Both the position numbers and the translations under genes were made by a program. A stretch of 64,000 bases of DNA, from assembly GCA_037349315.1 (NCBI GenBank), contig JBAIAC010000021.1, forward strand, positions 3,286,001 to 3,350,000, read 5' to 3'. Source of the DNA: Chelydra serpentina (lineage: Eukaryota; Chordata; Testudines; Chelydridae). The notes under the pieces are model-generated. The model was not told the DNA's origin. It saw only the letters and a list, made by a program, of their open reading frames with translations, and did no database searches. Shown piece after piece: positions 40,700-50,965 of this stretch (its first letter is position 1; every line of letters starts with the position of its first letter).

Positions 40700-40905
40700 C
40701 CCTCTGTGCCAATCCACAGAGGATACAAGACTGCTACAGCCACTCGCTGTAGAGCATTGGTAGCATGTGCTGTAGCAGCATCTGCTTTTCATTCTGGAGG
40801 TTCCCTGGTTCCGTCCCCAGTGTGTTGGCTCTTACAGTCCTCCCATGGCTCACAGGAGCTGCATACACCTCTACCCCCGCTGCAGGGATATAACTAGCTG
40901 TCATA
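40700..40905 (+). repeat. tRNA-related dispersed repeat, copy 1
   Basis: GCCAATCCACAGAGGATACA, GTAGAGCATTGGTAGCATGT and GTTCCCTGGTTCCGTCCCCA (box B-like) match 43005-43170. Confidence 0.6.
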
Positions 40906-41362
40906 GCAGGCTCTGTGCCACTCCATTTTAACTCCTGGACCTACTCAGAGCGGACATGATAGGGGGCGCGGCAGGTCACTTTGCTCCCCAGCAATCCCAG
41001 GCTGATTGTTCCAGTCCACACAAGTTAGAGCTGCCCTAAATTGTGCCGGGGACCAAACCATCCCTGGACTTCTCCCAGGAATGGGGGAAACTCAGGTGAC
41101 AGTTGCCAAAGTCTCCCCCCACAGAGGTGCCAAATGGAGCTGTGGTGGTGGACATTTGATTCTGCCCTTGCATTTCACCATGGCTGCCCCTCCCTTACTC
41201 CGTTCCCAGTCCAAGTTGGTTTCTACAGGCCAGTGGTTGCATTACCCATGGGAATTCCCCACCTGCTGCCTGAAATATGTCTCGTTATCACATCGCCCTG
41301 CCTCCCCCACCAAGAAAGACCAAATGACCCATCAGTGTAATCCAACTCCAGCGTCGTTTTAC
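40906..41362. other. No gene seen
   Basis: Intronic sequence up to the donor of exon 41363-41531. A plus-strand frame of 131 codons (41006-41401) shows no motif and is treated as chance. Confidence 0.4.
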
Positions 41363-41531
41363 CTTATTTCCATTTTAGCAAATTCTTGGTATCTCCCGTG
41401 ATGACTGTAGGCTGCAACAACAATCTTCTCAAGCGGTTCATGAACCTTAAAATGTTCAGACCATACGGCAACAAACTCCAGAGTCATCATGTCTTCCCCT
41501 AAGGAACTGGTGCTTGAAAAATATGGATCCT
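41363..41531 (-). CDS. RNF213: RNF213-like gene, exon with start of CBM20-like domain
   Basis: A 169-nt minus-strand exon. The acceptor is TTTTATTAG|AGG and the donor ATAAG|GTAAAA, giving two nucleotides, 55 codons and two nucleotides. The second half, from MTLEFVAVWSEHFKV through EKIVVAAYSHHG, matches in order and spacing the first strands of the CBM20-like domain of vertebrate RNF213 as I recall it. In human RNF213 a V-x-V-x-F-H-A-I-I-S stretch is followed by an H-F...F-N-P motif and a V-F-I-R-G strand. An alternative acceptor 11 nt upstream would break the frame with the previous exon, so I reject it. The domain continues in the next two exons. Confidence 0.75.
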
Positions 41532-41659
41532 CTAATAAAATACTAGAAAAAATGAAAATGCCATAAGATAGTCTCCAAACTATCTTCCACACAGCCCCCC
41601 GGGCATGAAAACCATGAGCAGCTAGGCCCCTCCCCTCCCAACTATGCCCTAAAAAGAGG

Positions 41660-42010
41660 AGAGAGGGTTTAGAATTAAGGCACTGAAGTAGGACTCAGGG
41701 ATCTGGCTTCAGATCCTGAATAATCTTAGGCAAGAGATTTCATCTGCCCCTTCTCTGCCCCCCACCCTTAGCCTTCTTCTTACTCCTTAACTAATCACCT
41801 CCTAACAAAACCCTCCCCAAACAAAAGCGTGTGGCACTAACATGACATTTGCCAACCATCCCGCTGCTGTAAGTTGCATCCCAACTCCTCCCCTGTCCTA
41901 TTTGAACTGTGAGCCCTTTGGGGCAGAGAGTGTCTCTTACTCTGTATCTGTGCAGCCCCCAGCACAACAGAGACCCGACTTTAGTTGGTTCCTAGGTATA
42001 ACGGCAATAA
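41660..42010 (+). repeat. MIR-like SINE
   Basis: GCACTGAAGTAGGACTCAGG, AGGCAAGAGATTTCATCTGC and the tail GAACTGTGAGCCCTTTGGGG, GTGCAGCCCCCAGCACAACA. Confidence 0.75.
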
Positions 42011-42297
42011 ATACCCTATGGCTCAGTTCCACATCTGGGAAAGAATAACCCTCTCTCCGCATTTTCCTGTTTGAGGGGTGGACACCAGAACTGGACACAG
42101 GATCCAGTAATGGTCTTATCAATTCTGCACACAGAGGTGATGCCGTTGCCTGCTTCTACTCAGTATTCTTTCACACATGGCTAAAGACTCTCAATTTTAT
42201 TACTATGAATGAACACTTATGTTATGGTAGCAACCAGATGTCTCAGCTAGAGATCAGGGTCCCACTGTGCTGAGTGCTGCACAAAAGGAAGACCGAG

Positions 42298-42600
42298 TAT
42301 GTCTACACTGCAGTCAGGAAATGTGATTGCCGCTCATGTAAGTGTAGAATGATAGAATCTCAGGGTTGGAAGAGACCTCAGGAGATCTAGTCCAATCCCC
42401 TGCTCAAAGCAGGACCAATCCCCAACTGAATCATCCCAGCCAAGGCTTTGTCAAATGTTTAGTTTGTACCTAAGCTGGTTTTGATATTATTAGCTATGGT
42501 TAGGGTTAGATCAAAGCTGGCTCGATCAAGAATAGCAGCATAGCGAGAGCTCACTACGTAGCACTTGACTCTCGGGTCTCGAGCTTCATTGATTTTCATG
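42298..42600. mobile_element. Harbinger-like MITE interrupted by CR1
   Basis: GTATGTCTACACTGCAGTCA begins the element, and GGTTAGATCAAAGCTGGCTC continues it after the CR1 at 42342-42462. The right end is not clear. Confidence 0.55.
42342..42462 (-). mobile_element. Short CR1 3' insertion
   Basis: ATGATAGAATCTCAGGGTTG through CAATCCCCTGCTCAAAGCAG and CATCCCAGCCAAGGCTTTGTC: the minus-strand 3' end of the young CR1 family. Confidence 0.9.
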
Positions 42601-43004
42601 TAAAATCCCTCGTACAATATCTGCATCTTTTACACTCTTATTTGCACCGCGTCTGCTTCACAACATCCATTTCTGAACCATGCAACAAACCTCTCCTCAG
42701 ATGCCGAGGCCTCTTCGTTTCCCTTACGATCTGCAATTTTTAATAAAGAGCTTTCAGTTAAACTTGCAAAGGGCGAGTAAAAATTTCACGTGCTAAAAAC
42801 AAAGAAAAGAAACTTCAAATTTACAACATTTACAGCTCCGAAGTTGCATCTTCATTACAAACATGGGGCCTGGCCACAGGTCAAAGTGCCTCAGAATACT
42901 TTGTTACACCTTAGCTCACATGCAGTCGGTAGAATGCCGCTCCAATCGTCCTATCACCCCTTCACCCAACTCCATTTCTTTAGCTAGTGGGTGAGTGTGT
43001 GAGA
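42601..43004. other. No gene seen
   Basis: Unrecognised AT-moderate sequence with no exon. Confidence 0.4.
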
Positions 43005-43170
43005 CAGACCCCATTTGTGCCCGATCCACAGAAGATATGGGCCTGTTGTAGCTCCATTCAGGCACAGTTGTCTCTTTAGCTCAGGCTGTAGCAGCATGTG
43101 CTTTTCGCTCTGGAAGGCCCCAGTTAAATCCCCAGTGTGTTGGCTGTCACATTTGCAGCAAATAAAGTTT
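43005..43170 (+). repeat. tRNA-related dispersed repeat, copy 2
   Basis: GCCCGATCCACAGAAGATAT, CTTTAGCTCAGGCTGTAGCA and CAGTTAAATCCCCAGTGTGT; related to 40700-40905. Confidence 0.6.
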
Positions 43171-43600
43171 TCCTTCATTATGGTAAAATTGAAAAGGAAA
43201 AAAAAAAGGTCCCATTAAAATATTTTGTTCAAGCTCTCAGCCAAAGCTAAAGTTTGTCTGGGGAGCAGACAAACAGAGCAGCAGTCACTGTGAGAAAGGG
43301 ATGGTTTGGAAGAACCCTTAGCTCCATCAAGATGGGCATCCCCAAGAGAAGAGCTGCAGGCTGTTAGTGCTGAACCTCTTGGTTCACAGCATGATCTAGA
43401 TGCCTCCCTGCAACATACCTGAGGCCACTGGAAACCAGCACTGCCTTGCCTTGTAAACAGATCCCCTCCCTATGGGCATTCGTTGCTGGCCACCATAGTT
43501 ATGGATGTCCTTGTAAGAACCAGGCTGCAGCCATGTGGCTGTGAGATTGTACACACACAATGACGGCTTCTGTGACCCCAAGGAGAAATGTTTCAGCTCA
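43171..43600. other. No gene seen
   Basis: Unrecognised sequence. Contains an A-run at 43195-43207. Confidence 0.4.
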
Positions 43601-43605
43601 ATAGA

Positions 43606-44035
43606 CTTTAGGGGGAAATTGGGCAGATTTTTAAACCAGATTAACAGATCTGAACACCAGCAGGGACCAGACTCCAAGTGATGGAGAATCCACCATGTTC
43701 CCTAGGTGAGTTGTTCCAATGATTCTCCTCCCTCTTAAACATTGGCCTCTTATTTTCAGGTTGTATTCTTCTAGCTTCAGCTCCCAGCCAGTGGGTCCTG
43801 TTCTGCCTAGGTCTACTAGATTTAAGAGCTCTCCATTATCAGAAATCTCCTTCCCAGGTAGGTATTTGTAGATCATGAGATCAAGTCACCTCTTAACCTT
43901 CTTTGGGATGAACTAAATAGATTGAGCTTCTGAGTCTCTCACTACAAGATTTTTTTCCCTCAAATCGTTCTTGCAGCTTTTTTTCTGAACCCTTAACAGT
44001 TGGTCACCATCAATGTGGACACCAGAACTGAACAC
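43606..44035 (-). mobile_element. CR1 fragment
   Basis: GGACCAGACTCCAAGTGATG, GTTCCAATGATTCTCCTCCC, AGATCAAGTCACCTCTTAACC and GGACACCAGAACTGAACAC in CR1 order on minus. Confidence 0.85.
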
Positions 44036-44247
44036 ACCCCTCGTCTACACAACAAAATTACTTCGGTATAACTACGTCGCTCAGGGGTGTGAATAATCCA
44101 CACCCCTGAGTAACGTAGTTTTACCGACCTAATCCCTGGTGTAGACAGCGAGCGCTATGTCCAGCGGAGAGCTTCCCCACCAACATAACTACCGCCTCTT
44201 GCAGAGGTGGAGTTATTAAGCTGACAGGAGAACTCTCCCCCATCAGC

Positions 44248-45287
44248 AGAGGCAACGCCTGGGAGGGGGGCATGCGGGACCATGTGCCCCCCACCAATTC
44301 TGTGAGCGCCAAGCTGCCCTTGTAAAGCTTGCTCTGCTCGGCCTGCTGGGAGGGGAAGGAGAGGGGCTCTGTCCTTCTCCTGCTGTACCTCCCCCTGCGC
44401 CTCGCACATTTCTGGCTCACTTGGCCCCGTCCCTGGCAGCCGGGCCCAGGCGGGGAGTGGAGGGGATGGGATGGAGACATTTCTCATGCCAAATGAGGGT
44501 GGCCTCTCTGGGTTGCCCTGGTGGCTGCCTGCAAGAATCCAGCTGGGGAAGCGGTGGCAGCCTGCTCCCCGCCCGGGCCCGGCTGCCAGTCAGAAGTGTC
44601 AAGCAAGCCAGAGCCCCCACTTCTCTCGGCACATTTCCTGTTCACTTGGCCCCAGTCCCTGGCAGCCAGGCCCAGGGAGAGAAGGGGGTGGGGCGCCCCC
44701 ACGTCCCCGGCCAGGCTCTCTCACAGGCAGCTGCCGTGCTGCACAGAAGCAGCGACCTGGAGAGACCACCCTTACCCAGTGTGAGGAGCAGCTCCGCCCA
44801 ACACCTTCTACTCCCAACCCTGGCCTGGCTGCCAGGGAGAGGGGCCGAGCGAACCGGAAATGTGCCAGGTGGGGAGGTGCAGCAGGAGAAGGACAGAGCC
44901 TCCCCCGTCCGGTGCAGGTAACTCTGGCAGGGAGTGCGCGGTGGCCCCAGGCCAGGGGGGAGGGAGTGTCACTGGGGAAGGTGCTGGAAACAGGTTCCTT
45001 CTGTTCAGCCCAAGTTAGGGACTTTGCCTGCATGCCTTCCCCTGCTGAAGTGTCCGCAATGGCACCGGAGCTCTGAGGAGTGGGAAAAATTGTGTTGTGA
45101 GCCTCTCCTCCACCCACCCCCCCACCCCGCCCTTGGCCTGGTCCAGAAGTACGGACTCCCCACTCCTGTGGCCCCAGCCCCCCAGGAGCCAGCGGGATTG
45201 GCTGCCCTGGCCCAGGGAAGTGGGGCTTGAAGTACCTCCCAGAGATGATACATGTAGTAGTCACATGCCCCACCCCTGCCCCCCAAC
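44248..45287. mobile_element. GC-rich insertion with 8-bp direct repeats ATCAGCAG
   Basis: ATCAGCAG lies at 44240-44247 and again just before GTTTGAGTCG near 45288-45295, suggesting an 8-bp target duplication. The interior is GC-rich and has internal similarity (CTGGCAGCC-GGCCCAGG at 44434, 44658 and in inverted form at 44822). The long frames on both strands are typical of GC-rich non-coding DNA. The right edge contains one arm of the inverted repeat described at 45230-46484. Confidence 0.5.
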
Positions 45288-46484
45288 TATCAGCAGGTTT
45301 GAGTCGTCTCTACCCAGGGCCGGTGCAAGGATATTTTGCGCCCTAGGCAAAAATTCCACCTTGTGCCCCACCCCCCGCACATCAGTTCATTCAGGGGCAA
45401 ATCCCACTGAGCCTTTATAGACCCCAGGGGCCAGCCGTGCCCAGGGGCTGCTCCCCAGACCAGGTTCCCCCCGCCCCCATCCACTCCCACTTCCCACCTC
45501 CTGACTGCCCCCTCAGAACCCCCAACCCCCTAATTAACCACACACACACACACACACACACACCCGCTCCTTGTCCCCTGACTTCCACCTCCTGGGACCT
45601 CTGCCCCTAACTGCCCCCCAGAATCCCACCCCCTACCTAAGCCTCCCTGTTCCCCTGACTGCCCCAACCCTTATCCACACCCCCAGACAGACCCCTGGGA
45701 CTCCCACGCCCCATCCAACCACTCCCCGCCCCCTGACAGGACCCCCAGAACTCCTGACCCATCCAACCCCCCTGCTCCCTGTCCCTTGACTGCTCCGATC
45801 CCTCTCCACACTCCTACCCCCTGACAGCCCCCCCCCCCCGAACTCCCAACCCTTCCAACCCCCCGTTCTCCCTGACTTCCCCCCGGGACTCCCCTTACCA
45901 TGCCCAGGCCACTGGAGCCGCTGGCTCCACGTGGAAGCAAAACACGATGCCGCATGCACAGCCCCTCCCCTGCAAAGTGCTGCGGCAGCAGGAGGGGCGG
46001 CAGCAGCTCACACTCCGTCCCAGGAGAACCCGAGCACGGTTAGGGGGGAACCGGGGATGCGTCTGCCCGGGCTGCGGCCCGGCACCCCCCCTGAGGGCTC
46101 CTGCAGCGGATGCATGCGGGCAGCAGCCCCCATGTGCCCCCAGGCTCACCTCTCGCCGCGCTCGGGTTCTGCGGCTCCCGGGAGTGTGAGCTGCCGCTGC
46201 CCCTCCCAGAGCAGGCTCAGGGCTCCGCGCCCCAGCGGCAGCTCACATGCCTGGGAGCTGCAGAGCCCGAGTGCGGCGATGGGGCAGCTGGGGGGCACAC
46301 AGGGGCTGGCATCCGCATGCATCTCCTGCAGGAGCCGGGGGTGCCGGGCTGCAGCCTGGGCAGGAGGGGCCGGGGGCACGGTTGCTTCCCGCTAGAGCTG
46401 TCGCCTTTGCAGGGCTGCTGCCCCCCCCCCCCCCCCAACATGGGGCATGTGACTACTACATGTATCATCTCTGGGAGGTACTTT
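45230..46484. repeat. Long-range inverted repeat, arms about 40 bp
   Basis: GTACCTCCCAGAGATGATAC continuing to CACATGCCCC (about 45232-45272) is the exact complement of GGGGCATGTGACTACTACAT continuing to GGGAGGTAC (about 46442-46484). The arms lie in different insertions. Confidence 0.85.
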
Positions 46485-46629
46485 GAGCCCCACGTGCCCC
46501 CCCCCCACGCCGCTCCAACTCCTCCATGGCTGGGGCTCGCCGCCCCTGCAAGTCGACGCTTTTTAGCGCCCCCAACCACTTGGCGCCCTAGGCGACCGCC
46601 TAGTTTGCCTACTGGTTGCACCGGCCCTG
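45315..46629. mobile_element. hAT-like non-autonomous element, about 1.3 kb
   Basis: Termini CAGGGCCGGTGCAAGGATAT and ACTGGTTGCACCGGCCCTG are inverted repeats, extended by GCGCCCTAGGC near both ends. The interior is C-rich on one side and GC-rich on the other, with no transposase. The flanking 8-mers do not match well. Confidence 0.7.
45539..45563 (+). repeat. (CA)n microsatellite
   Basis: A dinucleotide run of about 12 units, in C-rich sequence. Confidence 0.95.
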
Positions 46630-46654
46630 AGTATAGACCTGCCTACGGTCTCCA

Positions 46655-47087
46655 GTAACAATCTCTTTAATGCCATATACAGAAGTAACACCACCTCTCT
46701 GCCCCTATTTAATATCCCACTGCTTCTCTCTCCAGGGATCGCATTGTCCACCTTACACACAGTATCGCACAGGGAGCTCATGTTCAGCAGGTTTCCACAG
46801 GACCCCCATGCCCTTCCCAGGCAGAGCTCCTGCTTCCAAGGATACAGCCCCCCCATTTGGCAAGTGCGGCCTATGTTCTTGCTTCCTGAACCTTGCCTCT
46901 GGGCTGTATTAAAATGCATGTTCCCATGGGCCCAGCTGATCCCGAATGCTCTGTGTAACTGCTCTGCTTCCAACACTATTCACTACCTGCTGATTGTGTC
47001 ATCTGTGAATGACATCAGCAGTGATTTTGTATTTCCTTCTGGACCATCGAGAATGATATCAAAGAGCTTTGGGCCAAGGACAGATGA
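46655..47087 (-). mobile_element. CR1 (L3-like) fragment next to an exon
   Basis: GGGATCGCATTGTCCACCTT, GGGAGCTCATGTTCAGCAGG and GTGTCATCTGTGAATGACAT in CR1 minus order. It ends about 30 bp from exon 47120-47186. Confidence 0.75.
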
Positions 47088-47119
47088 ACAAGTTTGTGCT
47101 GAAATAATGGAATGGTTAC

Positions 47120-47186
47120 CTGTGCTTTGGGATTTCTTCTCCAGCTTCATTGGCTCCTCTCTCACTGCGCTGCCAGGGCTCAGGGT
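47120..47186 (-). CDS. RNF213: RNF213-like gene, short exon
   Basis: A 67-nt minus-strand exon with a strong acceptor (CTTTCTTTTCAAAG) and donor (GCACAG|GTAACC). It encodes 22 codons starting TLSPGSAVREEPMKLEKK plus one nucleotide. Phase 0 in and 1 out match both neighbours. It lies about 30 bp from a minus-strand CR1 fragment (46655-47087), so a repeat has landed close to the splice donor. The peptide is charged linker sequence. The call rests on splice sites and phase. Confidence 0.55.
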
Positions 47187-47544
47187 CTTTGAAAAGAAAG
47201 TTTTAAAACATACCAGTTAAAGCACCAAAGTGGTGACCCTTTAATGGCAGTGTGGCCCTATGATGTAACCGAGATGCAAGGAGTGCATTGGCCTGTTCTT
47301 TGCCTCCCTGCAGCAGGGAATGTAGTCCTGCCTGAGAGTCATCTTTATGTTAATTGAAAAAGGGAGATGTAAGCAGCCCTATAAAATGGGTATCTTGGGG
47401 ATCTGACTTTCACTGTGGTGCCAGAGGGCTGGGCTTGAGTCCTGGGGAAGCCCTGATGGTAAAAGTTATGTGACTCTTGATTTATAAAGTTCTGACTGGA
47501 TTAGAGAAGGGAGATTGATTCACATCTGTTCTCCCCATCCTGGA
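47187..47544. other. No gene seen
   Basis: Upstream intron flank of exon 47120-47186. Nothing recognisable except its pyrimidine tract. Confidence 0.4.
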
Positions 47545-47830
47545 ACACGCAATGAAACTGCAAGGTGGAAAATGCAAAACTGATTAAAAAAATATTTTTT
47601 CACACAGAGTGATTAGTCTGTGGAACCCACTGCCACAAGAATTAAGCCAATTTCTTGCTATCAGAGAAGGATGAACTCTAGCATACGGGGCAGATTATCC
47701 CACATATCCCATGGGATACTGTGGTGGTTTTTATCCCTTCCCCTGAAGTACCTGGTGCTGGGAACTGTTGGAGACAGGAGACTGGGCTAGATGGACTTTG
47801 TGTCTGATTCTGTCAGCAACTTGTATGCTC
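47545..47830 (+). mobile_element. CR1/L2-like 3' fragment
   Basis: TTTTTCACACAGAGTGATTA, GTGGAACCCACTGCCACAAG and GACTGGGCTAGATGGACTTT are the 3' region of CR1-clade LINEs on plus. Confidence 0.8.
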
Positions 47831-48312
47831 CTAAACTGTTGGTTAGTTTCTAAGGTTTGGTGTGGACAAAACACAGAGGAAATGTCTTCCTTACCAGAGG
47901 CACTTAGAGAATAGCTGATGCAGATTTAATTCTATTGTGTCCCAATCTGAAGTAACTGCTGATGTTTTCATTATCTTTGAATCTTGCTAAGCTTTTGGCT
48001 ATGGTAATAGATTCTGGCAGAAAGTTCCACCGGCTTATTGTACATTGTGTGAATAAGTGTTTCCTTTGCTCATTTTTGAATTTCTCACTTTCAATTTCAT
48101 TGAACGTACTCTTGTTCTTTTGTTATGAGGCAGGGAGAACGGAAGTGACCAATCTCCCTTCTCTAGACCACTCAGTGCAGGCTTTCATCATGTGTCCTCT
48201 TATCCATCTCCTCACCAAAGGAACCACCCTCCCAGTCTTTTCAAACTCTCTTCACAGAAGAGTATTTCCAGGCCCTTGGTCATTCTCATCACCCTTCTGT
48301 GAACCTCGCTAA

Positions 48313-48757
48313 GGTCACGTCTACACTATAAACTTATATCAGTATAACAAAGTCCTTCAGGGATGTGAAAATCCACACCCTAACCCCTGGTGTAGACTGC
48401 ACTATGTCGACGGGAGGACTTCTCCCATTGACATAAATTATGGTGCATCTCGCAGAGGTGGATTAACTACGTCAGGGATCGGCAACCTTTGGCTCGCGGC
48501 CCATCGGGGTAAGCCACTGGCAGGCCGTGAGAGTGTTTCTTTACCTTGAGTGTCTCCCAGTGGTCACGGTTCACCATTCCCGACCAATGGGAGCTGTGGG
48601 AAGTGGGGCAGGCTGGCCGCCGCTTTCTGCAGCTCCCATTGGAGCCAAAGGTTGCTGACCCCTGAACTAAGCTGACGGGAGAAACTCTCCTATCAGCATA
48701 GTAGCATCTTCACTGAAGTGCTACAGCGGCGCTGCTGTGTTATGTGTAGACCTGCCC
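48313..48757. mobile_element. Harbinger-type MITE with TAA duplication, itself interrupted
   Basis: TAA at 48310-48312 and 48758-48760. Ends GGTCACGTCTACACTATA and ATGTGTAGACCTGCCC. It is interrupted by the hAT element at 48473-48664. Confidence 0.9.
48473..48664. mobile_element. hAT-type MITE nested in the Harbinger MITE
   Basis: Terminal inverted repeats CAGGGATCGGCAACCTTTGG and CCAAAGGTTGCTGACCCCTG. Flanking AACTACGT (48465-48472) and AACTAAGC (48665-48672) agree at 6 of 8 positions. Length 192 bp. Confidence 0.88.
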
Positions 48758-49282
48758 TAATTCTGCAATATCCCACATGGGATGGGTTGACCCTGCACTG
48801 CTCCCAGTATCCAGATGGGGCAGCGCCACTGATTTATACAAAGGCATCTGAACAGTCTCTGTAAAACTCTCCATCCTGTCCTACTGCGTCTGAACCTCTT
48901 GTTTGCTTTTTTTAACATAGCTGCACTTTGAGCAGAGGTATTCACTAAGCTACAATGGACCCACCTTCAGTATTTGAAATTGCTCATTCTAATGTGCATT
49001 AATTTGGGTTTATGGTCGCTGAATTCCCCTGCCAGGGTGTTTCTCATTTACTTTACTTGGTTAGGTTTCACTCATTTTCTTCACAGGCTTCTGCAAAATG
49101 TTGCTCCCTTCCTCCTTAGCCCCCTTTCCAGATATTTACTAAATATTTTAAACCACAGTTTCCTCCCACAAACCCTTCTGACATATCCATAGTTAAGCTA
49201 TAGCCATGTTGGGAATTGTCTTTTGTGCTTTACACAACACCAACAATATGGAGAACTCTCCCCGGACACAGCTGATCTCAAA

Positions 49283-49707
49283 TAGAGCTGGGCAAATTTT
49301 TTCTACTTAAACATTTTTTCAGTTAAAACATGCAGATTCAGTGACACCAAAATATTTAGCAAATTCACATAGATTTTACCAAATTGTTTCAGTTGAAAAA
49401 AACCTTTAAAATATATATAAAACATTAAGTGTTTCATTTTCATAACAAAAAGTTTCAATTTTTCAGACTGAAACAAACTTTACTTCTGAAATTTCCTTGA
49501 TTTTATTTTTAACAATTAAAATACATTTTAAAATGCTCAAAATTGAAATGAAACAAAATGTTTAGTTCAATCTGCAATGGAAATGTTTTCAACTTTTTGA
49601 TTCACCAAAAAACTTTAAAAATGTTGTTTTGAGTTTGACACAACAATTGTTTTTCAATTTTTCGGCATTTCCAGTGAACCAGAAAAAACGCTATTCGCCC
49701 AGCTCTA
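49283..49707. repeat. AT-rich foldback/MITE with visible termini
   Basis: TAGAGCTGGGCAAATTTT at the left and ATTCGCCCAGCTCTA at the right are inverted repeats. The interior is TTTCA/AAATG-rich. It is the best-defined member of this family in the window. Confidence 0.75.
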
Positions 49708-49910
49708 GTCCCAATTAACTGTGTTCACTGAACACGCAAAGACAAGGCCCAGCTACATACACATGGCTGCTCCTGCTGCTTCCTGGCAGCTTCTAAAACA
49801 CAGAACACAGTGAGCGCCACTAGAGGGCTCACATACTAGTTAAAGGGATGCTCCCTTATGCACTGACTACAGGAATGGTCTGTTTTTTCCTTTTCTTTGT
49901 TTTCTTTTTC

Positions 49911-50010
49911 ATAGATTCATAGATTCATAAATTCTAGGGCTGGAAGGGACCTCGAGAGGTCATCGAGTCCAGCCCCCTGCCCTCATGGCAGTTCCAATTA
50001 CAATTTTAGA
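49911..50010 (-). mobile_element. CR1 3' tip
   Basis: CATAGATTCATAGATTCATA and GGCTGGAAGGGACCTCGAGA on plus; complement of a CR1 3' end. It lies about 65 bp from the donor of exon 50075-50298. Confidence 0.88.
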
Positions 50011-50074
50011 CGACATCCAATCCATGATAAAACTTTGCTTTCTTTATCAAAGTTTAAATACATTTCCCATTTAC

Positions 50075-50298
50075 CTGTGATTTAGAGGCTACATGTGGCT
50101 GATTCAAATGTTTACGACCCCCGTTTTTCACCTCCTTTGGCTGGGAAGCAGAGCCTATAAGGTAGTCTGTCTCCATCTTCTTTGGTGACGCCGGCTGGAG
50201 CCCAGAGAACTGTTGAATTCTGGTCTCTTGTCCCAGCGACAAAACATGCCTCTTGTTGGGGGGAAGATATAATTTTATTGAAGGAGGCAGCCTTTCCT
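50075..50298 (-). CDS. RNF213: RNF213-like gene, exon (acceptor uncertain)
   Basis: A minus-strand exon with a clear donor (TCACAG|GTAAAT). The frame is open for about 100 codons. The chosen acceptor (CATATCCCAG|AGG) is the only nearby AG that accepts the phase-1 end of the preceding exon; its pyrimidine tract is weak, so the 5' boundary is less certain than the others. The peptide is basic and Ser/Pro/Gln-rich, including RLPPSIKLYLPPNKRHVLS, with no recognised domain. It ends in phase 0, matching the next exon at 47120-47186. It probably belongs to the divergent region before the CBM20-like domain. Confidence 0.55.
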
Positions 50299-50404
50299 CT
50301 GGGATATGGTGCTTGCTAGAGTCACCCTGGCCTTTGTCACGACTAAATGACCCCAATCCAAGGTGGTTTTCATGGAGTTACAACTTAAGAACCCTCATAA
50401 ATAG

Positions 50405-50760
50405 AGCTGGCCACTTTTTTTTTTTTTTTTTGTGGTGAATAATATATTTGCTAAAAAAATGCATTTTTGAGGCAACGAAACTATTCAGAAAAGTGGATCT
50501 AATCTGGCAAATTGTTTTGGCAGAAAAAAATGGGGAAAGAATTTGAAGACCTTGAAATGGTTCATTTTTGGCAACTTCAAAACAAAACATTTCAACTTTT
50601 CACCTTGAACCGTTTCATTCTGACTACTTTGAAATGAACCGTTTCGAGTTTTCATTTCAAAATGGCAATTTGTTTTGAAATTTAGCTAATTAAAAAAGTG
50701 AAACACCTAAAACCAACCCAAAATTAAATGGAAAATCCTTCAACTCAAAATGGTGACAGG
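50405..50760. repeat. AT-rich foldback repeat
   Basis: AGAGCTGGCCACTTTTTTTT at the left, then TTTTGGCAGAAAAAAATGGG and GAACCGTTTCATTCTGACTA. Confidence 0.55.
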
Positions 50761-50875
50761 TTTCACAGTGGTAGCCCTGCTCATTACCACTGACACCTCC
50801 CTTCCCCCACCCCCGTAACTCCCATCTCTTTATATGCTACAATAAATATTCTGCTTACTGTATTTTTCATTCCAT

Positions 50876-50965
50876 GCATCTGATGAAGTGGGTTTTAGCC
50901 CACGAAAGCTTATGCCCAAATAAATTTGTTAGTCTCAAAGCTGCCACAAGGACTCCTCGTTGTTT
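50876..50965 (+). repeat. Dispersed repeat with GTGGG/CCCAC hairpin
   Basis: CATCTGATGAAGTGGGTTTT, AGCCCACGAAAGCTTATGCC and TTTGTTAGTCTCAAAGCTGC. The inverse copy is at 52640-52735. Confidence 0.75.

Larger units (their letters stand above)
44036..46643. mobile_element. Harbinger-type MITE split by two insertions
   Basis: The left part (44036-44247) starts CCCTCGTCTACACAACAAAA and has CTCAGGGGTGTGAATAATCC paired with CACCCCTGAG. The right tip (46630-46643) is AGTATAGACCTGCC. Between them lie a GC-rich insertion (44248-45287) and a hAT-type element (45315-46629). The right end is short, so a deletion is likely. Confidence 0.65.
47945..49200 (-). mobile_element. Old CR1 (L3-like) interrupted by a MITE
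   Basis: AAGTTCCACCGGCTTATTGT and TTTGTTATGAGGCAGGGAGA on the left of the MITE; GAACCTCTTGTTTGCTTTTT and CTGCACTTTGAGCAGAGGTA on the right. Colinear minus-strand CR1. Confidence 0.8.

Noticed and set aside
41532..41542. Alternative upstream acceptor (TTTTTTCTAG) for exon 41363-41531
   Set aside because: It has the better pyrimidine tract, but its phase does not fit the preceding exon at 47120-47186.
44421..45286. Long overlapping frames on both strands (up to 224 codons)
   Set aside because: They occur in GC-rich, internally repetitive sequence where stops are rare. Composition is Gly/Pro/Ala/Arg with no domain.
50876..50965. Hammerhead-ribozyme-like pattern (CTGATGA, GTGGG/CCCAC stem, GAAA, GTC)
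   Set aside because: The core words occur in order, but stems I and III do not pair and the residues next to GAAA and GTC are wrong. The inverse copy at 52640-52735 does not conserve CTGATGA.
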